Shown here: one piece after another, positions 8,900-13,730 of the stretch
How the letters are laid out: every line of letters starts with the position of its first letter
Position numbering within the stretch: the first letter of the stretch is position 1
DNA from: Acidobacteriota bacterium
GTDB taxonomy: Bacteria; Acidobacteriota; HRBIN11
Direction of reading: 5' to 3'
DNA length: 13,730 nt
NCBI GenBank assembly: GCA_030550225.1
Contig: JAUQPV010000040.1
Span: 1 to 13,730, forward strand
Translations under genes and position numbers: made by a program
Notes under the pieces: model-generated
What the model was told of the DNA's origin: nothing
Databases searched by the model: none
The model's input: only the letters and a program-made list of their open reading frames with translations

Positions 8900-10417
8900 T
8901 CAATGGCGACGGGTCAGCCGAATCCCCCACAGGACGATCCCCAGGCACAGGCCGACGAGGGTTACGATGAGGAGTCCGAGTCCCCATCCCCCGGAGCGGC
9001 CCGTTACGTGGACCCGGAGGACCTTCTCGTCGGTCGTGATGGGTCGTCCGGCTGAGACGGCCTCGGCCCGGAGCCGGGCCTCGTAGTCCCCCATCGGTAC
9101 GTCCCGGGGCGGCTCCAGCCGAAGTCGGACCCGGGCCGAGGCGTCCGGGTCTAAGGCCCGGATAGACGGGGGCAGGACTTCGGAGCGCCAGTCCAGAGGC
9201 GCTTGGACCCGGACCCGGACGTCGTCGACCCGACGGCTCCCGGCGTTTTGGACGGTGACCTCGACCTCAGCCGCTTGGTCTGGCCGGATGGCAGGATAGA
9301 GGTTCGATATCTCCACCGCCAGGCGGCCGGTCCCCCGGGAAATGAGTTCCACGACGGCCATGGGGCGCTGGCGTCCGGTCCGCTCGAGGTCGGCGAGGCT
9401 GGGCGACGCCGGCAGTCGGGCCGCCTCGCCTTCGGGCAGGCACAGGACGGCAAAGCGGACCGGCCGGTCCGGTGGGACCCGCTCCGTCGGATGCGGCGGC
9501 AGGTATAGACGTAAGGTGAGTCGGAGCGTCGTGACCCCCTCGGGGAACCGGGCCTGGGTCCACCGGGCCGACGTCTGGGGGTCGAGGAACTCGGCGGCGA
9601 CCTCCTCGGGAAGCCCGACGACCCGCAGGTGACACACGGGGTCAGCACCTGCAAATCGTTCCAGGGTGACCTCCCAGGCGGCGGTCCCCCCGAAGTCCGC
9701 CTCCTGGGAAAGCGGCGTGACGGTGACCCGCACGCCCTGAGACGGAACCTGCATCAGGAGGACCTTCTGGCGGTCCTCCCGGCCGGCGTATAGGAGCAGG
9801 ACCTCTACGGCCTCGGCGTCCTTCAGGAGGATGAAGTCCACGCTGTACGTCTGCCCCGGCGACAGGACGGGGACCCGGACGTGGTAAGGGTCCGACACGA
9901 CGAGGCCCTCGTGGAGGAGCGATACGTAGACGTCCCGAAGCTCCAGGGGGACCGACAGCAAGCCCCCTTCTTCTCGGAGGCCCCAGCTCTCCAGTAAGTC
10001 TGCATCGGGTCCGACGGCCCGGAGGACGACCCGGACGTGGATCCGCCCCCGGTCGTCGACCCATTTCTGAGAGGCCGCCACGAGGACCCGATGAAGACCC
10101 CCCACGGCTCCGACGAGAGCCTCCTGAAACTCGACCTGCGCCCTCCGGTAAGAGGCTTCCTTGCGGGAGAAGTCCTCCTCGGAGATGAGGCCGACCTCCC
10201 GCATCCGGACGGCCCGTTCGTAATCCTTCCGGGCCTCCTCAAGTTGAATGCGGGCCCGCTGGAGTTGGAAGACCTTCGGCACGTCCTGGGCACTTGCCGG
10301 AATCCCCCCTCCCAGGAGCCATCCCAGACCCATCCCCAGGACCCAGAGACGCCACCATCGACCGACGGCCCTTGCCAGGGCGAACCGAGACGAACGGAAG
10401 GGCCTAACGCACGTCAT
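8900..10417 (-). CDS. Exported, membrane-anchored NEW3-domain protein of an ABC-2 operon
   Basis: A 505-aa protein from ATG 10417. Residues 1-43 look like a signal peptide: Arg-rich start, hydrophobic LWVLGMGLGWLLGGG, then PASA before Gln44. Residues 51-100 are a charged, probably coiled-coil stretch containing GLISEEDFSRKE, which resembles a SHOCT-type motif. The middle, about 120-360, is beta-rich without a family I recognise. Residues about 367-455 resemble a NEW3/CARDB immunoglobulin-like domain (ISNLYPAIRPDQAAEVEVTVQNAG). One helix at 478-498 is followed by RLTRRH, so the bulk should lie outside the membrane with a short cytoplasmic tail. The start overlaps the permease end by 14 bp; its ribosome-binding site is weak. 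Being embedded between permease and ATPase suggests an accessory subunit that couples the exporter to an extracytoplasmic partner (inference). Confidence 0.8.
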   Translation of the reverse strand: MTCVRPFRSSRFALARAVGRWWRLWVLGMGLGWLLGGGIPASAQDVPKVFQLQRARIQLEEARKDYERAVRMREVGLISEEDFSRKEASYRRAQVEFQEALVGAVGGLHRVLVAASQKWVDDRGRIHVRVVLRAVGPDADLLESWGLREEGGLLSVPLELRDVYVSLLHEGLVVSDPYHVRVPVLSPGQTYSVDFILLKDAEAVEVLLLYAGREDRQKVLLMQVPSQGVRVTVTPLSQEADFGGTAAWEVTLERFAGADPVCHLRVVGLPEEVAAEFLDPQTSARWTQARFPEGVTTLRLTLRLYLPPHPTERVPPDRPVRFAVLCLPEGEAARLPASPSLADLERTGRQRPMAVVELISRGTGRLAVEISNLYPAIRPDQAAEVEVTVQNAGSRRVDDVRVRVQAPLDWRSEVLPPSIRALDPDASARVRLRLEPPRDVPMGDYEARLRAEAVSAGRPITTDEKVLRVHVTGRSGGWGLGLLIVTLVGLCLGIVLWGIRLTRRH

Positions 10418-11879
10418 ACCGCAGAAAACTGAAGTAGGCGCCGGCCAGAAAGACGACGGCATAAAAGCCCAGCAGGAGGACGTCCAGGCCCACGGCCCGC
10501 CCGACTTCCGCCGGCGCCATCCACTGGTACTGCAAGTGGGGGACCGGCGCCTTCGCCGGGCTGAATCCCGGGACGGCCTCCTGGCGTATGCTCATGTATT
10601 GCCCGACCGCCGAACCGTACCAATGGAGAATAAATTTACTATACACCTGGTCCCAAACCTCCCTCCCGAATCGTCGGGCGTTCGCCCGCAGGATGTCGAG
10701 GGCCGTGGGACCCGTCCCGGCGACCTCCGTCAGGACCAACGTGTAGGCGCCCACCGGCGACAGACGGACCAGGCCCCGGGCGATGCGAACCTGGACGTTC
10801 CGGCGGTTGATGTAGTCCTGGTCGAGACGGTCGATTTCTGTCTGGATCCGCTGTTCAAACACCCGGTCCAGGGCCTGGCGTTCATTGTCGTAAACCTCCC
10901 GGGCCTGCTTCAACGGACCCGCCTCGGCCCATGGGACCCCGCTGCCCTCTCCCTTCGGGTCCAGGCCGAATCGCAGAAGCGTCCGGTCAAAAAGCTCCCG
11001 GCGAGCCTGCTCCCACTCCTGGGTCAGGTTCTGCCGGACCAGTTGCTTCCGGAGGTCGTGGACCTGGGGCGACTCGACGGGATACACGACGGCGGCGACC
11101 ATCGGGCTGACCTTGGGGACGACCAGGACCATGAGGGCCCACAGGAGCAGGAGCGTCACCAGGGCCGTCGTCGACCGAAACGTCCGAGCCGAGACGAAGA
11201 CGCCCAGGCCAACCATCGCCAGTAAAAACACCAGCGTCACCCCCAAGACCAACGCCAGCGGGGCCACGCCGTAAGGTCCCCGCAGGACCGCCGCCGCTCC
11301 CGTCCCGACCAGGACGCCCAGACCGACGACCCCGCCGAAAGTGACCGGGATGAGGACCAAGACGTAAGCCCCCATGACCTTGCCGACGACGACCTGCCAC
11401 CGGGCCACGGGCTGGGCCATCAGCAAGCCCAGGGTGCCCCGTTCCTTCTCGCCGGCGATGCTGTCAAACGTGAAGACCATCGCCAGGAGCGAAAGGATGG
11501 CCCCGGCGATAAACGCCAGGTCGACCGGCCCGAAGATGAAGGCCAGGGGATTCGGGACTTCGCCTTCGTGCCGGACCTGCACGCCGCCCTCCCGGGAGAC
11601 GACGACCTTCGTCGGCAGGACCGACTCCAGGCCGCTGGCGACCCACAGCCACGGCGACGGCGGCCGGTAGCCCTCGGCCTGGAACTCCGGACTGACCTTT
11701 CCCTGAGCCCGCTCCTGGTAGTTGGCCCGGGACGCCTCATAAAAGGACCGGCGCTGGAAGTAGTCCTGCACATTCACGTACAGGCCCAAGGGGATGACCA
11801 GCAGACAGAGGACCACGGCGGCCGCAAATCGATAACTGACGAGGGCCTCCAACAGTTCCTTGCGAACGATGCGGAACAC
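10404..11879 (-). CDS. ABC-2 family transporter permease with large extracytoplasmic regions
   Basis: A 491-aa membrane protein from GTG 11879. TM1 lies at about 18-37, followed by a long external loop (38-113). The core then has TM2 118-138, the cytoplasmic GEKERGTLGLLMAQPV motif at 143-158 typical of ABC-2 permeases, and TM helices near 166-190, 205-229 and 238-257. A second, charged, partly helical external region of about 200 residues (260-460) precedes a final TM at 465-485. The layout resembles ABC-2 permeases of the DUF3526-containing kind. The GTG is chosen because FRIVRKELLEAL is the usual N-terminus of this family; a frame-open TTG at 11978 would add 33 unlikely residues. First gene of the operon; no convincing promoter was seen in the 105-bp gap upstream. 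Confidence 0.88.
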   Translation of the reverse strand: MFRIVRKELLEALVSYRFAAAVVLCLLVIPLGLYVNVQDYFQRRSFYEASRANYQERAQGKVSPEFQAEGYRPPSPWLWVASGLESVLPTKVVVSREGGVQVRHEGEVPNPLAFIFGPVDLAFIAGAILSLLAMVFTFDSIAGEKERGTLGLLMAQPVARWQVVVGKVMGAYVLVLIPVTFGGVVGLGVLVGTGAAAVLRGPYGVAPLALVLGVTLVFLLAMVGLGVFVSARTFRSTTALVTLLLLWALMVLVVPKVSPMVAAVVYPVESPQVHDLRKQLVRQNLTQEWEQARRELFDRTLLRFGLDPKGEGSGVPWAEAGPLKQAREVYDNERQALDRVFEQRIQTEIDRLDQDYINRRNVQVRIARGLVRLSPVGAYTLVLTEVAGTGPTALDILRANARRFGREVWDQVYSKFILHWYGSAVGQYMSIRQEAVPGFSPAKAPVPHLQYQWMAPAEVGRAVGLDVLLLGFYAVVFLAGAYFSFLRYDVR

Positions 11880-11984
11880 GACCCTTACCCTCGCCCAGGA
11901 TAGGGGCCCGGCCCTGACGGTCTCTATGAACCAGGCCTTGTCCCGCTCCCCTAACGGACCGGACCCCCGACTTCCCAAAGCCGC

Positions 11985-12677
11985 CTACTTAGGCAGACGG
12001 GTTATGTCACTCGCCCAGCATTCACCCCTGATCGTACCACAGCAGACACCGCAACAGGAACCGCAGCAGGCCTGAATCGTCACGCCCCCGGCCGGCATCA
12101 TCCGAACCGGGACGACTCGGTCGACTCGGCTCTGGCGTAAAAGCATCGGAATGGTATCCGATTCCACTTCCAGATGCCGCTTTTTGCATTCAGCCCCCGA
12201 TAGCTCCGGCTCACAAAGGAATGGGTCGAAGATAGAGGCATAGCAATCGAGCTCCGAGGGATCGCCCTTCGGAAACGTCGGGTCCCGACGGGCCCATAAG
12301 GGAACCCGAGAGTCTGGCTGATTCTTCGTAGGAACTTCAAAAGTCCCAGCGTCCGGGATCGTAAAACGAAGGGTCCGCCCTTCCCAGAAGCCGGCTTTCT
12401 GCGCTCCGGTGAATGGGCGCGGGGAAACGACGATAAAACCGAGGTCGCGGATGTTGAAGCCTACATAGAGGCCTGTCACGTCACAGCGGATGTTGGGGAC
12501 GGGACGGTGATTCCACTGGATAGGGTTTTCCCTCGTGGACAGGGCGATCATAACCCATGCTCCTTCCGTATCCGGCGAATCCTTCGAGGTGAGCAGGGGA
12601 GTACCGACGCTAAGGAGGAGCACCGCTGTCAGCAGGCCCATGGCCACCCTTGGAAGCCGACCGAGAAGACGATGCAT
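11985..12677 (-). CDS. Hypothetical exported protein with a CCG-repeat cysteine-rich C-terminus
   Basis: I do not recognise a family. The 230-aa product starts at ATG 12677, fixed by a near-perfect TAGGAGGT about six bases upstream. Residues 1-30 form a signal peptide-like segment (RLLGRLPR, then AMGLLTAVLLLSVGTPLL). The rest is probably beta-rich and contains 11 cysteines. Four are spread through the middle (65, 145, 155, 164). Seven lie at the end: three CC pairs each followed by Gly (204-205, 208-209, 212-213) in CCGSCCGVCCG, then Cys220. Such spacing could bind metal or form disulfides. Base composition is less GC-rich than in the neighbours and the upstream region is strongly AT-rich, hinting at a different origin. 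It is 105 bp upstream of the ABC operon on the same strand, but the link is unproven. Confidence 0.75.
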   Translation of the reverse strand: MHRLLGRLPRVAMGLLTAVLLLSVGTPLLTSKDSPDTEGAWVMIALSTRENPIQWNHRPVPNIRCDVTGLYVGFNIRDLGFIVVSPRPFTGAQKAGFWEGRTLRFTIPDAGTFEVPTKNQPDSRVPLWARRDPTFPKGDPSELDCYASIFDPFLCEPELSGAECKKRHLEVESDTIPMLLRQSRVDRVVPVRMMPAGGVTIQACCGSCCGVCCGTIRGECWASDITRLPK

Positions 12678-12699
12678 GGCTGACCTCCTACAGGGGATT

Positions 12700-12810
12700 C
12701 TTCTAAATATATCCACATGAAAAAAAGCAAGCTCGCTATCTATAATTATGTGTAGCAATGTGCTCGCACTTATTTTACGTAAAGATGCAAATTCTTGTTA
12801 TATAGTCCAT
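12700..12810 (-). promoter_or_regulatory. AT-rich control region with direct repeats and a palindrome
   Basis: This is by far the most AT-rich stretch of the window. Two imperfect direct repeats, AGCAAGCTCGC 12726-12736 and AGCAATGTGCTCGC 12754-12767 (the second with a 3-base insertion), lie 28 bp apart. A perfect palindrome TTTACGTAAA sits at 12774-12783. TATAAT at 12741-12746 and TATAGT at 12801-12806 on the plus strand, and several AT-rich -10-like boxes on the minus strand, suggest promoters in either direction, but no box has a convincing -35 partner. It probably contains the start of the Cys-rich gene, and perhaps of a plus-strand RNA. Confidence 0.45.
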
Positions 12811-12826
12811 TTCTTACGGGACACTT

Positions 12827-13056
12827 CCATGACGGGAATCCATCGGACTGCCGTGAAGGTGGCATAGGCCGGTGAGAAGGTGGCCAACTGCTGCCTGTTG
12901 TATCGTCATGGATTTCTCCCAGGGTTCCTGCCCCTTGCCTTTGCAGAGAAAATCTGGTAACCGGCGATGACTAAGCCGGTTCCTCTGGGTTGGCCACCGG
13001 GGGAAGTGAATCTCCCCCGAACGGCCCTACCGGGAGTTCCCCGGTCAGGAAATCGC
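12827..13056 (+). ncRNA. Candidate structured RNA region (no gene seen)
   Basis: No protein is supported between 12678 and 13165. Instead consecutive stems can form: CCATGACG 12827-12834 with CGTCATGG 12904-12911, enclosing AGGTGGCA 12857-12864 with TGCTGCCT 12889-12896 (two G-U pairs) and GGCC 12867-12870 with 12882-12885. Next come GATTTCTC from 12911 with GAGAAAATC (one bulge), AACCGGC with GCCGGTT around 12960-12980, GGGGG with CCCCC around an AAGTGAATCT loop near 13007-13026, and ACCGGG with CCCGGT around 13029-13045. Near the 3' end GTCAGGAAA resembles the B12 box of cobalamin riboswitches, but other conserved elements are missing. Strand and identity are inference; the stems could also be genomic coincidence in GC-rich DNA. 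Confidence 0.35.
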
Positions 13057-13059
13057 CCC

Positions 13060-13088
13060 TTGATCTGGGGGGAGTCCCGGCCTATAGT
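13060..13088 (+). promoter_or_regulatory. Sigma70-type promoter for the selenocysteine tRNA gene
   Basis: -35 TTGATC at 13060-13065, exactly 17 bases, then -10 TATAGT at 13083-13088. Both boxes are close to consensus. Transcription would start near 13095, giving a 5' leader of about 70 nt before the tRNA at 13166. Confidence 0.7.
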
Positions 13089-13165
13089 GACGAGAGGTCA
13101 GCTCTGTCCCCTCATGATGGCCGCTTCGTTTCGTCGATTCTCTCGACCGCTCCCTCCGAGCTTGG

Positions 13166-13260
13166 GGAGGCAGCCCGGGCCTGGTGGCCTGCCCGGACTT
13201 CAAATCCGGTGGCCCGTCGTGAGGACGGCGGGCGGTGGGTTCAATTCCCTCCTGCCTCCG
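13166..13260 (+). tRNA. selC: tRNA-Sec, anticodon TCA
   Basis: Reads UGA as selenocysteine; charged with serine and converted on the tRNA by SelA. The 95-nt sequence has the hallmarks of bacterial tRNA-Sec: a perfect 8-bp acceptor stem (GGAGGCAG 13166-13173 with CTGCCTCC 13252-13259), a 6-bp D stem with a 4-base loop (CGGGCC/GGCCTG), anticodon stem CCGGA 13193-13197 with TCCGG 13205-13209, anticodon TCA at 13200-13202 in loop CTTCAAA, a long variable arm (CCGTC/GACGG), and T loop TTCAATT. The T stem GTGGG/CCCTC has one T-T mismatch. G73 is 13260; the next bases are CCT, so the CCA end is not encoded. No selA, selB, selD or selenoprotein gene is visible in the window. Confidence 0.95.
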
Positions 13261-13273
13261 CCTCCATCCCTTC

Positions 13274-13294
13274 CGGCCCCGAGGCCGAGGGCCG
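13274..13294 (+). terminator. Weak terminator-like hairpin after selC
   Basis: CGGCCC 13274-13279 pairs with GGGCCG 13289-13294 around a 9-base loop, 14 bases after the tRNA. No run of T follows (TCGGGTTCGTT), so this is at best a weak or factor-assisted terminator, or a 3'-processing boundary. Confidence 0.3.
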
Positions 13295-13303
13295 TCGGGT
13301 TCG

Positions 13304-13331
13304 TTGACTTGCACCCCTTGAAGCCTAAACT
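13304..13331 (+). promoter_or_regulatory. Promoter for the PrkA gene
   Basis: -35 TTGACT at 13304-13309, a 16-base spacer, -10 TAAACT at 13326-13331. Transcription would begin near 13338, about 28 nt before the ATG. The kinase gene therefore probably does not depend on read-through from selC. Confidence 0.55.
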
Positions 13332-13365
13332 TGTAACATGAAACCAGTCCCCGGAGGTCAACCGC

Positions 13366-13730
13366 ATGGAGACGGTCCCTGACGTTTTGACCCGGGTGCA
13401 GGAACTCCTGCGACCCGAGGCTTACCGAAAACTTCACTGGGAGGGTACTTTCGAGGAATACCTCCAGATCTTTCAGCAGAACCCTCGCGTGGCCCGTTCC
13501 GCTTTCCAACGGGTGTACGACATGATCATGTCGTACGGTTACGAGTGGATCGAAGACGGCAAGGACCAGCTCATCCGCTACCACTTCTTCCACAGCCCGC
13601 CCTTTGCCCCCGAGGACGCCATCTACGGCCTGGAACGGTACCTGATGCAACTCGTCAATCTCTTTAAGGCGGCGGCCCAGGGCTACGGGCCTGAACGCCG
13701 GGTCATCCTCCTGCACGGTCCCGTCGGTAG
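13366..13730 (+). CDS. prkA: PrkA-type serine protein kinase, N-terminal part (runs off the right edge)
   Basis: PrkA/YeaG proteins are AAA-type kinases of stress and stationary-phase responses, often encoded with YeaH- and SpoVR-like partners. Of the product, 121 residues are visible. They match the PrkA N-terminus: WEGTFEEYLQIFQQNPRVARSAFQRVYDMI at 25-54, RYHFF at 71-75, DAIYGLERYLMQLVNLFKAAAQGYGPERRVILLHGPVG at 84-121. The last residues are the beginning of the Walker A loop, cut by the window end. The start is secure: GGAGGT at 13353-13358, seven bases before ATG 13366. A promoter lies directly upstream. The rest of the kinase and any operon partners are outside the window. Confidence 0.93.
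   Translation, partial: METVPDVLTRVQELLRPEAYRKLHWEGTFEEYLQIFQQNPRVARSAFQRVYDMIMSYGYEWIEDGKDQLIRYHFFHSPPFAPEDAIYGLERYLMQLVNLFKAAAQGYGPERRVILLHGPVG

Noticed and set aside
11880..11978. A TTG start at 11978 for the permease.
   Set aside because: The added 33 residues do not resemble the family; GTG 11879 gives the usual ABC-2 N-terminus.
12990..13060. A cobalamin riboswitch.
   Set aside because: GTCAGGAAA and GGGGGAAGTG look suggestive, but the full B12 box and the conserved CCCGC-ACTGT segment are missing and the next gene is a tRNA with its own promoter; kept only as a candidate structured RNA.
12967..13341. Plus-strand frames of 124 and 105 aa.
   Set aside because: They cross the promoter and the whole tRNA-Sec gene and encode Pro/Arg-rich sequence without family resemblance.
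13045..13716. A 223-aa minus-strand frame.
   Set aside because: It runs antisense through both the tRNA-Sec gene and the PrkA coding region; no recognisable domain.

Overview
The window is GC-rich bacterial chromosome, densely coding and mostly on the minus strand. The gene content fits a Gram-negative envelope: MurA for peptidoglycan, a lipid-carrier-dependent GT39 glycosyltransferase and an LAB_N protein (a family tied to lipid A and polyprenyl-sugar chemistry). The mix of ADP-forming acyl-CoA synthetase, PrkA kinase, tRNA-Sec and an ABC-2/NEW3 operon would suit Acidobacteriota or a related GC-rich, perhaps thermophilic, lineage. That assignment is inference; no rRNA or marker in the window settles it.

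Layout from left to right. (1) 1-3082, minus: murA followed by an NDP-forming acyl-CoA synthetase that runs off the left edge; the two overlap by one base (TAATG). (2) 3083-3484: a repeat-rich intergenic stretch with a murA -10 box, a 7-bp-periodic repeat array and five successive hairpins. (3) 3485-4756, plus: GT39/ArnT-like glycosyltransferase, convergent with a small LAB_N membrane protein at 4864-5142, with further heptad repeats on both sides of the LAB_N gene. (4) 5291-7891, minus: the classical rpsO-pnp pair (ribosomal protein S15 and PNPase), with a good promoter and a hairpin-rich leader before rpsO. (5) 8140-11879, minus: a three-gene ABC-2 exporter operon in the order permease, exported NEW3-domain protein, ATPase. 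(6) 11985-12677, minus: an unrecognised exported cysteine-rich protein, preceded by an unusually AT-rich segment. (7) 12827-13056: about 230 bp able to fold into consecutive stems, a candidate structured RNA. (8) 13060-13260, plus: a selenocysteine tRNA gene (anticodon TCA) with its own sigma70-type promoter. (9) 13366 to the right edge, plus: the N-terminus of a PrkA-type serine protein kinase with its own promoter.

How the genes fit together: rpsO-pnp is translation/RNA-turnover housekeeping, usually autoregulated at the leader RNA. murA, GT39 and LAB_N serve the cell envelope. The ABC/NEW3 operon probably encodes one membrane complex of unknown substrate. The selC gene shows that the genome decodes UGA as selenocysteine, although no selenoprotein or sel gene is visible here. 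The least explained part is 11985-13160: the Cys-rich protein, its AT-rich control region and the candidate structured RNA next to selC. No CRISPR array, insertion sequence, prophage or rRNA gene was seen.
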